A program made the translations under genes and the position numbers. From Filimonas lacunae (GTDB taxonomy: Bacteria; Bacteroidota; Bacteroidia; Chitinophagales; Chitinophagaceae), in assembly GCF_002355595.1 (NCBI RefSeq), contig NZ_AP017422.1, positions 6,886,823-6,950,822 of the forward strand: 64,000 nt of DNA. The letters run 5' to 3'. Below the pieces are notes generated by a model. That model ran no database searches and was not told the origin of the DNA. It saw only the letters and a list, made by a program, of their open reading frames with translations. Every line of letters begins with the position of its first letter. The stretch's first letter is position 1. Below are positions 34,482-43,289 of the stretch, one piece after another.

Positions 34482-35762
34482 TTAAACAACCGTTAATTCA
34501 TAAAACGCTTCTGGCTGAAGGTATTTCTGAGCCAGCGCCTGCAACTCTTCAGCACTGATAGTTCTGATGGTTTGCAGATTATTATAAAAATAGCTTTCGG
34601 TAAGATTGTTTAATACATAGTTTTTCCAGCGTGAAATAATCTGGAAGGGGCCATCTAAATCTCCGAGTATGCTACCCATCATATAGTTTCTCACCAGGTC
34701 CAGTTCATCTTTCTCAATAGGCTCGTCTCTCAGACGCTGCATTTCTTTATATACCTCTTCAATAGTAGCTGCACACACATCCCGACCTGCTTCGGTACTG
34801 ATCATCCATGCACTCTGGTGAATATGGTTTTGTAAATAGCTATGTATACCGTAAGTATACCCTTTGTCTTCACGGATATTGCTCATCAACCTTGAGCCAA
34901 AGAAGCCACCGAAAACATTATTCAGCACCTGCGCTTTAATAAAATCCGGGTGATGCCTGTTAGGAAAAGGCTGTGCAATACGGATAGCGCCCTGCACACC
35001 TGAAGCATCATTGATGATATTGTATTTTTTTTCTACTGCCGGCTTTACAGCATGTGTTACTTCCGGTATCTCCTGCTGATTAAATGGCAAATGGCCAAAA
35101 GCGGAATTCAGTTGTTGCTGAATATCAGCTGGCAGTTTACCTGCGGTAAAAACAACACACTTTCCTTTGGTGTAGTATTGCTGATAAAACGCCAATAGCT
35201 GCTCGCGCTCAACAGCATCGTAATCGGGCGCTGTAGTATACTTACCATAAGGGTGTTCTATACCGTATAAATAATCGTCAATTAAACGGTTGGCTACAAA
35301 GTCGCATTTTTTTAAGCTTACCTCTAAACGTTGTTTCTGGTTTTGCTTGTAAATAGCCAGCTCTTCCTCTGGAAATACAGATTCTGTCAATACTTCTGCA
35401 ATAGCAGGCAATAACTGTGGCAAATGTTTGCTTAAGCAATGCAGTGTTACTGTAGCAGTTTCATTGTAGCAATGACGATTTAAATAAGCACCGTGAAACT
35501 CAAAGTGTTCATTTACTTCTAATGCTGTTTTATGTTGAGTGCCGTTTTTTAATAAAAAGTTGGTAGAGGCTGCCAGAATATTTTGGTTCTCGTACCAGTT
35601 TCCTGCAAAAAATACAAATTCAACCATTACCACATCCTGCTCACCGGCATTTACCGCATACACAGGCACACCGTTATCCAGCGTATATTTCTCGCACGGT
35701 TTCAGTTTTAAATCAAACTCAACCGCATCATATATAGCAGGACTCTTTTTTCTGTCAATCAT
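34482..35762 (-). CDS. M16-family peptidase homologue without zinc motif
   Basis: 426 residues with the two-lobed M16 (pitrilysin/MPP) fold. At the position of HxxEH the sequence is ILAASTNFLLKNGT, so the zinc ligands are absent. The C-terminal lobe keeps GYTYGIHSYL and the glycine/arginine strand that binds substrate. This matches the non-catalytic subunit of paired M16 enzymes. The active partner is encoded 33 bases upstream, so a heterodimeric peptidase is likely. Confidence 0.9.
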   Translation of the reverse strand: MIDRKKSPAIYDAVEFDLKLKPCEKYTLDNGVPVYAVNAGEQDVVMVEFVFFAGNWYENQNILAASTNFLLKNGTQHKTALEVNEHFEFHGAYLNRHCYNETATVTLHCLSKHLPQLLPAIAEVLTESVFPEEELAIYKQNQKQRLEVSLKKCDFVANRLIDDYLYGIEHPYGKYTTAPDYDAVEREQLLAFYQQYYTKGKCVVFTAGKLPADIQQQLNSAFGHLPFNQQEIPEVTHAVKPAVEKKYNIINDASGVQGAIRIAQPFPNRHHPDFIKAQVLNNVFGGFFGSRLMSNIREDKGYTYGIHSYLQNHIHQSAWMISTEAGRDVCAATIEEVYKEMQRLRDEPIEKDELDLVRNYMMGSILGDLDGPFQIISRWKNYVLNNLTESYFYNNLQTIRTISAEELQALAQKYLQPEAFYELTVV

Positions 35763-35795
35763 ATTTTATCTTAACCACTTGGTGAAAAGCGGTGC

Positions 35796-37034
35796 TTAAT
35801 TTTTACTGTTATAGTATAAAGTGCTACTATTATTTTCATCAAAGATTTCCTTGCTGTGGGCAAGAATATCTTCTGTAGTAATTGCCTGGTATTTACCCAG
35901 CTCTTCATTAATTAGCTCCACATCGCCGGTAAGCTCGTAAAATGCAAGGCTGTTGGCACGGCTCATTACACTCATGTCTTCAAAGGCAATGATGCTTTCC
36001 GTTTTGTTTTTTACTTTTTCCAGTTCTGTATCATTTACCAGCTCACTCTTTATCCTGTTCAACTCTACCTCTACTGCTTTTTCTGCATCTTCCAGCTTTA
36101 CGCCTTTTACCAGTTTGCCTTCTATCGCTACCAGCCCCGGCTCCATAGTACCAAAATGATAACATTCCAGGTTGCTGAATAGTTTTTGCTGTTTTACCAG
36201 AGAATGGTGTAAACGGGAAGAAGCGCCGCCACCCAACACCTCAGTGATTAAATCTGCTGCGTAGTAATCTTTGCTTAAGCGGGAGCCCATATGCCATGCT
36301 TTGTACAGTGCATTTAAAGGCACATCTGCTTCTACTTCCAGCCTGCGGGCCTGTTGTTGTTTAGGTTCCTGGGGCAGGTTGCGCACATACTTTTCGCCCA
36401 TGGGAATATCGCCAAACCACTTTTCAGCCAGGCGTTTTACTTCTTCAGTTTTCACGTTTCCTGCTACTACCAATATGGCGTTTACAGGACGGTAGTGACG
36501 GAAGAAGAAATTTTTCACGTCATCCAGCTTGGCATTCTCAATATGGCTTAACTCATCACCTATCGTCATCCATTTATAAGGATGTGTTGTGTAGGCTAGG
36601 TGGCGTAATTTATGCCATACATCTCCGTATGGTTTATTAATATAATTCTCTTTGAATTCCTCACATACCACCTTTCGTTGTACATCCAGGCTTTTTTTGG
36701 TGAAGGCCAGGCTTAACATGCGGTCGCTTTCTAACCAAAATGCCGTTTCCAGGTTTTGAGCCGGTAACTGGCAATAATAGTTGGTAAGATCGTTTGTTGT
36801 ATAAGCATTGTTTTCGCCACCAGCTCGCTGCAATGGTTCGTCGTAATCCGGAATATGAATACTACCACCAAACATCAGGTGTTCAAATAGATGAGCAAAA
36901 CCTGTTTGGGCCGGATTTTCGTCTCTTGCCCCCACATCGTACATAATATTTACCACCGCCATAGGCGTAGCCGTATCCTCATGCACTAACACCCTCAGGC
37001 CATTATCTAATTCAAAACGGTTGTATGTTATCAT
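35796..37034 (-). CDS. M16-family zinc peptidase, catalytic subunit
   Basis: The inverted zinc motif HLFEH is in GFAHLFEHLMFGGS near residue 47, followed by the distal Glu in the helix about 75 residues later (KVVCEEFKE). Length 413 from the ATG at 37034; an in-frame start 24 bases upstream is less likely because MITYNRFELDNGLRVLVHED is the family's usual beginning. No signal peptide is seen, so it is cytosolic. It is co-transcribed with the inactive homologue downstream. Confidence 0.93.
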   Translation of the reverse strand: MITYNRFELDNGLRVLVHEDTATPMAVVNIMYDVGARDENPAQTGFAHLFEHLMFGGSIHIPDYDEPLQRAGGENNAYTTNDLTNYYCQLPAQNLETAFWLESDRMLSLAFTKKSLDVQRKVVCEEFKENYINKPYGDVWHKLRHLAYTTHPYKWMTIGDELSHIENAKLDDVKNFFFRHYRPVNAILVVAGNVKTEEVKRLAEKWFGDIPMGEKYVRNLPQEPKQQQARRLEVEADVPLNALYKAWHMGSRLSKDYYAADLITEVLGGGASSRLHHSLVKQQKLFSNLECYHFGTMEPGLVAIEGKLVKGVKLEDAEKAVEVELNRIKSELVNDTELEKVKNKTESIIAFEDMSVMSRANSLAFYELTGDVELINEELGKYQAITTEDILAHSKEIFDENNSSTLYYNSKN

Positions 37035-37177
37035 AAATTCTATTGAAAAGAATTGCAAAATAGTAAAACTAAACGTAGCACAGAAAGGAAGACAAAGCCG
37101 GGCAGAACAAAGTTTAACAATGCAATGAGAACGATGAAATATGAATATCTTTATCTTGCCGTAAACTATACCAGTTC

Positions 37178-37933
37178 ATGAATTTACTGCCTGTTACAAA
37201 GAGGCCTCACACTCACTTACACTATATTAGCCTGACAGTCATCACATTATTCGCATTTTGTGCTGGCACCATGGCGCAAACTACCCAAAAAATATATTAC
37301 GGCTACCTGAGAGATAGTGCTATGGGTAGCGCCATTGTTAATGCTACCGTAACCAACCAGCAAACCAAGCAAATAGTAGAAACAGATAAACTGGGCTTTT
37401 TTGCTATTCCTGTAAATAAAGGCGATTTGCTTTTGTTTTCAGCTATTGGCTACGGGCAAGACAGCTTACGTTTCTTTCCTTATTTACCTGATACCACCCA
37501 CATTGAATTACCACGCCTGGCAACCAAACTGGATGTAACCGTAAAATCAACCAGCTACAGTAAGTACCAACAGGATAGTGCCGATAGAAGAGAAAGGTTT
37601 TTAGCAGACGCTGGCCCCAGGGATAAAACATTTACAAAAGCCAGCTCAGGTGCGGGCTTAGGCATTAACCTGAAGTGGAACAAAAAAGACCGTTTACGTA
37701 AACAAACCTACGACCACTTTGAAGAACAGGAACAACAGCATTATATAGACTACCGCTTTAACCCTGAAACGGTAGGTTATTATACACGTTTAAAAGGCGA
37801 TTCTTTAAACCTTTTTATGGGTAGGTTTAGACCTGACTATGAGTTTTTAAGAAAAAATACTACCATCCAGGATCTCATTTACTACCTCAATGAAAAACTG
37901 AAGATATTTTTTAACAGAGAAGAGCAGCCATAA
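37178..37933 (+). CDS. Exported protein with carboxypeptidase-regulatory-like domain
   Basis: The signal sequence lies within the first 35 residues (hydrophobic LTVITLFAFCAGTMAQ, cleavage after MAQ). Residues about 38-115 form a CarboxypepD_reg-like beta sandwich (GSAIVNATVTNQQTKQIVET and FAIPVNKGDLLLFSAIGY). The remainder is polar and charged, rich in Lys/Arg/Gln, with no known domain. Length 251. It is probably a periplasmic or surface structural protein. It is divergent from the M16 pair and ends in a shared hairpin. Confidence 0.75.
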   Translation: MNLLPVTKRPHTHLHYISLTVITLFAFCAGTMAQTTQKIYYGYLRDSAMGSAIVNATVTNQQTKQIVETDKLGFFAIPVNKGDLLLFSAIGYGQDSLRFFPYLPDTTHIELPRLATKLDVTVKSTSYSKYQQDSADRRERFLADAGPRDKTFTKASSGAGLGINLKWNKKDRLRKQTYDHFEEQEQQHYIDYRFNPETVGYYTRLKGDSLNLFMGRFRPDYEFLRKNTTIQDLIYYLNEKLKIFFNREEQP

Positions 37934-37942
37934 GCTGCTCTT
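37920..37942. terminator. Hairpin terminator overlapping a stop codon
   Basis: 9-bp perfect stem, AAGAGCAGC (37920-37928) with GCTGCTCTT (37934-37942), loop CATAA, followed by TTTC and TTTT. The stop of the plus-strand gene lies in the loop, and the convergent DUF4401 gene ends at 37949. Confidence 0.85.
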
Positions 37943-37948
37943 TTTCTT

Positions 37949-39112
37949 TTAAAAGTTTCCCGAAGCACCAGCTCCCCCGGAACTTCCCCCTCCAAATAAC
38001 TGATTAGGATTTATGTGCGTAGCTTTTTTTCCAAATGCCTGCGCCAGAATAGTAGCTTCTGCTTCTACCAATGTTTTTCTATCCTTATCTGCATCTGTAA
38101 ATGCAAATCCTCCCCTGGGTTGTTTCAGCCATTTGATAAAAAAGCTGCTGAACAAAACCAGAAAAAGGCCGGCAACAATAGCAGCCACTTCAAAAGGCAT
38201 TACATGAAAATATTCTCTGAAGGTTAAAACAGATGCAATGAGCAAACACGCACCCACCCTGGTTAGTGCCAGGTCTTTTTTGCGAATACCGTTAAATAAA
38301 TATACTACCGGGATACCAAAAGTAAACACCCAAAGCAGTGTGCTTTCCCAGGCAGGAACAAAAATATTAGCGCCATCACCATAAGCAAAAAGATTACCAT
38401 TCATCCATTCGTCTACCACCCAAAAGTTAACAGATAAATACATGACTACGGCAGTGGCAATAATAAGCGCCTGATAGCAATAGCTATACAACACGTTATC
38501 TCCAGCCCCAGTCCTCTTTTTAAAAAACAGATGTAAAACGCCGGATACAATCAGCAATATCAATGGCACCATCGGGAACACAGGCAATACTCTGACTGCG
38601 GATAAAAATATAAACAGTATAAAACAAGCATAAGATACCAGCCCCATCAATGCATCTGCAAACCGGACACAAAGCCAGGCACTTGCTAATGTCAGCATGA
38701 AACACACTATACTTTGCGAAACAACTGTTTCTATAAAAGCACAGCCGATGCACGACAAAATAAAAATCATCAGAATATTATCTATACCTGCATTATATAG
38801 TTTTCTCTCCTTCACCATCATTTCAAGAACGCCATAGCCACCCAAAGCAGCCAGTATGCATAATACTCTTAACGCAGATTCACGGAATTGAGAAAACGCC
38901 AACGCTCCCAAACCAAAAGCCACTAGCAGTATAATAATAGTAAGTATGGACAGGCCTACTCTTACAAAGTAATTAGGTGTGTATAAAGTAGAAGGGGATT
39001 GTGCTAATACATTCTTATAGCTTTCCTCGCTCAAACACCCATCTAAAAAAGCTTCAGAAGCTTGCTCGTGTACTGCTTTATTGAATAGATCTGAATAATT
39101 ATACGCTTGCAT
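37949..39112 (-). CDS. DUF4401 membrane protein
   Basis: 387 residues, about nine to ten transmembrane helices from residue 47 on, preceded by a cytosolic helical segment. It matches the DUF4401 family. The end is glycine-rich (FGGGSSGGAGASGNF). Function unknown. Its start overlaps the DUF2157 gene end by 14 bases; these two families regularly occur as a pair, which suggests a two-subunit membrane complex. Confidence 0.85.
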   Translation of the reverse strand: MQAYNYSDLFNKAVHEQASEAFLDGCLSEESYKNVLAQSPSTLYTPNYFVRVGLSILTIIILLVAFGLGALAFSQFRESALRVLCILAALGGYGVLEMMVKERKLYNAGIDNILMIFILSCIGCAFIETVVSQSIVCFMLTLASAWLCVRFADALMGLVSYACFILFIFLSAVRVLPVFPMVPLILLIVSGVLHLFFKKRTGAGDNVLYSYCYQALIIATAVVMYLSVNFWVVDEWMNGNLFAYGDGANIFVPAWESTLLWVFTFGIPVVYLFNGIRKKDLALTRVGACLLIASVLTFREYFHVMPFEVAAIVAGLFLVLFSSFFIKWLKQPRGGFAFTDADKDRKTLVEAEATILAQAFGKKATHINPNQLFGGGSSGGAGASGNF

Positions 39113-40073
39113 GCTCTTTGAATTTTTTGTTGTAATGAATAAGGATCAGGATTAAAGCAATAGCAGAAACGATCAGATATATCATTGCTAAAATGATGCC
39201 CTCATCCCTCATAGTTAACAAGCCATACACTATGGCATAGCTAACAGTTACATAGCCATATAACGCAGTTACAACCAACAGGTAGTAGGATTTTGTTTGA
39301 ACAGCCTGCCAGTAACAAACAGACAGGGCAAGCAATATGATCAAAAACCACAAAGCAATCCAGTGTTCGTAGTGAAATAATCCTGCCATCAAGGAGATTA
39401 GAAAAATGTGTATTCCAAAATGTTGGTAAACACTACTAAAGTGTTCTTTCACTTTTAACTTGTGTGTAATGTACATAGCGAGCAGTAAACCCAGACCTAA
39501 TGCAATACCGGTATAAATAAGCAGCTCATTACTAAAGTCGTTACTGGCAAATTGCAAAGGAGCTACAGTGATACCTGCCCAGGCAGCCAGGTTGGTAACA
39601 GCAAGACTTAATACTCCCAAATGATCGAAGTAATAAGCTATACCAAATAAAGACAGCATGGGCACAAACGTAGCAAGCCCCCACCTGGAGCCAAACACTT
39701 CATAAGCAAATTGCATGTACCCTACCCACACCAACAGCAGCAAACTTCCAAGCAACACCAGGTAATCGTTAAGCACATGAGAAAAGTTGACCTTGCTGCG
39801 TGAAAAGCCTGGCGCTTTTTTAAAACACCAGATAAAACAGGCTGCACAGGCTAAGGCTATAAAGGTTATAATAGCCATATGCCCAATAGTATCGATGTTT
39901 TTATACACTACCACACCTAAGCCTGAGCATAACAGCAAAATACCCAGATATAAAAGTGTAAGTAAATCCCAATGAACAGAAGCTGGTTTGTGTTGCTGTT
40001 TTTCGATGCAGGTCATTTCTTCTTCCGTAATCAATTGATTTTGAAGAAGCCTTTTAAACAAAGGAATATTCAT
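39099..40073 (-). CDS. DUF2157 membrane protein
   Basis: 324 residues. A short N-terminal helical region (1-40: FKRLLQNQLITEEEMTCIEK) resembles the corresponding part of the DUF4401 partner, followed by about nine membrane spans. This is the typical DUF2157 layout. Function unknown. It is translationally coupled with the DUF4401 gene by a 14-base overlap. Confidence 0.85.
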   Translation of the reverse strand: MNIPLFKRLLQNQLITEEEMTCIEKQQHKPASVHWDLLTLLYLGILLLCSGLGVVVYKNIDTIGHMAIITFIALACAACFIWCFKKAPGFSRSKVNFSHVLNDYLVLLGSLLLLVWVGYMQFAYEVFGSRWGLATFVPMLSLFGIAYYFDHLGVLSLAVTNLAAWAGITVAPLQFASNDFSNELLIYTGIALGLGLLLAMYITHKLKVKEHFSSVYQHFGIHIFLISLMAGLFHYEHWIALWFLIILLALSVCYWQAVQTKSYYLLVVTALYGYVTVSYAIVYGLLTMRDEGIILAMIYLIVSAIALILILIHYNKKFKEHASV

Positions 40074-40111
40074 AGTTACGCGATCATTTAACCTGTAATA
40101 TACATATACTA

Positions 40112-41326
40112 TTAATTTAGGATGCTTTTAATATGAAGTTTAAGCATTACGGGATTTCCATTGCGTAATACCACTATGCGCAGGGTGGTTCGGGCATGTT
40201 GCAATTGTGTTTTGAAAGCCTGGATATCGTTAGAGAAATTATTATCGATGCTGATGATAATATCATCAGGTTTAAATCCTGCTCTATCACCCGGCGATCC
40301 TTTTATAATATCTACCACCTTAATGTATCTATCCACTACATAAATTCCCAAACCTGTGTAGGAATAGTCAAACTCCTCCCTGTAATGGGTATTGGGCTTT
40401 ATGCAAACCAGCTGATCGGCGTAGTTAAATACTACATTGAAACGACGCATAATATCATTGCCCAGCAATCCTCCCAATGTAGGATAAGCTGTTACATTAT
40501 AGTCATCATCAAAAATATACACGGGCACCTTACGAAATTTAAACGGCCCCACTTTCACTTCTTTTATTACCGTCATATCCATACTTTTTTTACCCCCCAA
40601 TCCTTCGGCCTGTGTAGGATATCTTTTCCGTTTTTTAGAAAGAAAAGCGCTGTCGTGTATCAACGATTCTGAAAACAACATACATAAACCCGCACCGGTA
40701 TCCATGTAATAACGCGCCAGTACATCGCGTGCATCCTTTACAAAAACATACTGCATAGGAATAGAAGAGAAATAGGGGCGCAGGAAGTGACTGTTTTTGG
40801 GGTAGGTAAAAGAACCCGGACTGTATACTTTCATTTCGTGCTTATCATAATCGATAGCTACGATGTAGCGTTTCAAAAAAGAATAACCCATTATTCCATC
40901 TATGCGAACCCCATATACACTGGTAAGAAGGTCGTAGTTATTAATGTGAAAATCCAGCGAATCCACTTTTAATCCTGGTAGGTTCAGGCAGTGGTTAAAA
41001 GCAAAATCCACTTTTCTTACACCTGCAATACCTTTTATGGTACGGGAAGTAGCTGTTCGTTCCAGTTGCAGGTAATCAACAGTGGCAGAATCCAGAGAAA
41101 TACCCCCGCTTCCTGTATCAAAAATGAAATTGAGACTGTCTTTGAAATTATCCAGGGCAGCCTGAACAATAACAATACCCCCTGTAAGCATTTTAAAGCT
41201 AAAAGTGGTTAACAACCGGGCCTGCGGTGCTACAAATTGTTCCTGTGTACGGGCTTGGGAGGGTAACAGGTTCATTAATAACAGTATAGCGGCAGTATAA
41301 AAGCATTTATGGCGCAATCCTGGCAT
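40112..41326 (-). CDS. Retropepsin-like aspartyl protease with PDZ domain
   Basis: 404 residues with a signal peptide (cleavage near residue 26, QARTQ). Two Asp-Thr-Gly motifs are present, FDTGSGG (Asp70) and MDTGAGL (Asp209), so both halves of the active site lie in one chain. A PDZ domain is at about 320-400 (GLGIYVVDRYIKVVDIIKGS then GDRAGFKPDDIIISIDN). It is likely a periplasmic protease, with the PDZ domain guiding substrate termini. It is divergent from mqnC. Confidence 0.88.
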   Translation of the reverse strand: MPGLRHKCFYTAAILLLMNLLPSQARTQEQFVAPQARLLTTFSFKMLTGGIVIVQAALDNFKDSLNFIFDTGSGGISLDSATVDYLQLERTATSRTIKGIAGVRKVDFAFNHCLNLPGLKVDSLDFHINNYDLLTSVYGVRIDGIMGYSFLKRYIVAIDYDKHEMKVYSPGSFTYPKNSHFLRPYFSSIPMQYVFVKDARDVLARYYMDTGAGLCMLFSESLIHDSAFLSKKRKRYPTQAEGLGGKKSMDMTVIKEVKVGPFKFRKVPVYIFDDDYNVTAYPTLGGLLGNDIMRRFNVVFNYADQLVCIKPNTHYREEFDYSYTGLGIYVVDRYIKVVDIIKGSPGDRAGFKPDDIIISIDNNFSNDIQAFKTQLQHARTTLRIVVLRNGNPVMLKLHIKSILN

Positions 41327-41426
41327 TATACGGCTTGATTTATCAACTTAAAAGTTACCACATATTGGCCATCTGGGCAAACCATTGATGTAATTATTCC
41401 ATCGCCATATTGCAGTTACATTATAT

Positions 41427-41434
41427 TACCTTTG
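41427..41434 (+). promoter_or_regulatory. -7 element of mqnC
   Basis: TACCTTTG matches TAnnTTTG. Transcription would begin near 41440. This places the in-frame ATG at 41410 upstream of the transcript and supports the start at 41458. Confidence 0.55.
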
Positions 41435-41457
41435 TTGCTACTACAAAGACAGCAAGG

Positions 41458-42582
41458 ATGAATTTATCAGCGTTATACCAGAAGGCGCTAGACTTCGAGT
41501 TTTTAAGCATAGAAGAAGGGATGTTCCTGTTTGAACACGCGCCGTTAACCGAATTAATGTATGTGGCGGATGAGCTTCGTAAAAAGCAGGTACCGCACGG
41601 CAAGGTTACGTGGCAGATTGATAGAAACGTAAATACTACCAATGTATGCGTGGCAAACTGCAAATTCTGCAACTTTTACCGCATTCCCGGTCACGCCGAT
41701 GCTTATATTACCGATATAGACACCTATAAAAAGAAGATTGAAGAAACCCTGAAGTTTGGCGGCGACCAGTTGTTATTACAGGGCGGCCACCACCCGGGTT
41801 TAGGACTTCAGTTTTATACCGATTTGTTCAGTCAACTGAAAAGTCTGTATCCAAACCTGAAATTGCACACTTTAGGCCCACCAGAAGTAGCACATATCTG
41901 CAAACTGGAAAAAATGAGCCATCATGATGTATTGAAAGCCCTGAAAGAAGCTGGTATGGATTCCCTGCCCGGCGCTGGTGCTGAAATACTTACTGATAGG
42001 GTGCGCAGGTTGATCAGCAAAGGTAAATGTGGCAGCGATGAATGGCTGGCTATTATGCATGAAGCGCATAAGCTGGACATTACTACCAGCGCAACTATGA
42101 TGTTTGGCCATGTTGAAACCATAGAAGAACGTTTTATACACCTTACCCGTATACGTGAAGTGCAAGCTAAAAAGCCGGAAAGCGCCAAAGGCTTCCTGGC
42201 ATTTATACCCTGGACCTTCCAGGATGTAGACACCCTGCTTACCCGCATCAGGGGTGTGCATAACCTTACTACCCAGGACGAATACATTCGCATGCTGGCT
42301 ATCAGCCGTATTATGTTACCGAACGTTATAAACATACAGGCCAGCTGGCTTACTGTTGGTAAACAAACAGCGCAGATTTGTTTACACGCCGGAGCGAATG
42401 ACTGGGGCAGCATTATGATTGAAGAAAACGTAGTAAGTGCTGCCGGCGCTCCGCACCGTTTTACTTACAAAACCATGCAGAAAGCGATTAAAGAAGCAGG
42501 CTTTGAACCGCAGCTGCGTAACCAGCAATATGAATGGCGTCCTATTCCGGAAGCAATAGTAGAGCAGGTAATTAATTACTAA
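41458..42582 (+). CDS. mqnC: Cyclic dehypoxanthinyl futalosine synthase (radical SAM)
   Basis: Radical SAM enzyme of the futalosine route to menaquinone. It cyclises dehypoxanthine futalosine. The cluster motif is CVANCKFC, in DRNVNTTNVCVANCKFCNFY, and GGDQLLLQGGHHP is the SAM-binding strand typical of MqnC rather than MqnE. From the ATG at 41458 (MNLSALYQKAL) the length is 374, matching the family. Other mqn genes are not in the window. It is monocistronic and converges with the response-regulator gene. Confidence 0.9.
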   Translation: MNLSALYQKALDFEFLSIEEGMFLFEHAPLTELMYVADELRKKQVPHGKVTWQIDRNVNTTNVCVANCKFCNFYRIPGHADAYITDIDTYKKKIEETLKFGGDQLLLQGGHHPGLGLQFYTDLFSQLKSLYPNLKLHTLGPPEVAHICKLEKMSHHDVLKALKEAGMDSLPGAGAEILTDRVRRLISKGKCGSDEWLAIMHEAHKLDITTSATMMFGHVETIEERFIHLTRIREVQAKKPESAKGFLAFIPWTFQDVDTLLTRIRGVHNLTTQDEYIRMLAISRIMLPNVINIQASWLTVGKQTAQICLHAGANDWGSIMIEENVVSAAGAPHRFTYKTMQKAIKEAGFEPQLRNQQYEWRPIPEAIVEQVINY

Positions 42583-42587
42583 TATAG

Positions 42588-43289
42588 TTAAAGGGGGGAG
42601 CCTGTCACAAAACGATAGCCTACCCCCTTTATTGTTATTATCTCCAGGGCAGGATCTTCCTTTAAGTATCCACGCAGCTTAGTAATATACACATCCAGGT
42701 TACGGCTGTTAAAAAACGAGTCATTTCCCCATAGCTCATTCAAGATGGCTTTACGGTCTATTACCGTGCTACGGTTTAGCCATAAAAACTTCAACAATTC
42801 ACTTTCCCTGTAAGACAAGCGCTTTTCTGTATTTTGTCCCAACAGCACCTGCCGTTGTAAATGAAACTGGTAGTGGCCCAGTGACAATACTTCGGAAGTG
42901 ATAGACTGAGCAATGGAATCTTTTTTTACCCGTAGCAGATGCTCAATACGCACAATCAGCTCTTCCATACTAAACGGCTTGCGTATATAGTCGTTACCTC
43001 CTACTTTAAAGCCTTTTACCACATCCTCGGTTTGCACTTTTGCAGTTAAGAAGATCACGGGGATATCGTCATTTATGGCCCGGATGGCTTCGGCCAATTC
43101 AAAACCATTCATACCAGGCAGCATTATATCCAATACACATATATCGGGGCTTTCCTGCACAAACACATCCATAGCCACTTCGCCATTGGTTTCCATTACT
43201 ACATCAAAGCCCCTGCTCTCCAGGGTTTCTTTTACAATTTTCCCTAAAAACTGCTCGTCTTCTATGTATAGTACTTTAATTCTACTCAT
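42588..43289 (-). CDS. OmpR-family response regulator
   Basis: Receiver domain 1-120 with acid residues Glu10 and Asp11, phospho-acceptor Asp54 (CVLDIMLPG) and FLTAK with the conserved Lys. A C-terminal winged helix (about 135-230) contains LSYRESELLKFLWLN, NRSTVIDRKAIL and the recognition segment RNLDVYITKLRGYLKEDP. Length 233. It overlaps the end of its upstream sensor kinase gene by 8 bases. Probable targets include the divergent GLPGLI gene. Confidence 0.93.
   Translation of the reverse strand: MSRIKVLYIEDEQFLGKIVKETLESRGFDVVMETNGEVAMDVFVQESPDICVLDIMLPGMNGFELAEAIRAINDDIPVIFLTAKVQTEDVVKGFKVGGNDYIRKPFSMEELIVRIEHLLRVKKDSIAQSITSEVLSLGHYQFHLQRQVLLGQNTEKRLSYRESELLKFLWLNRSTVIDRKAILNELWGNDSFFNSRNLDVYITKLRGYLKEDPALEIITIKGVGYRFVTGSPL
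42590..42630. terminator. Hairpin between mqnC and the response-regulator gene
   Basis: AAAGGGGGGAG (42590-42600) pairs with CTACCCCCTTT (42620-42630), one mismatch. It overlaps the last codons of the minus-strand gene. The T tract is weak. Confidence 0.5.
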
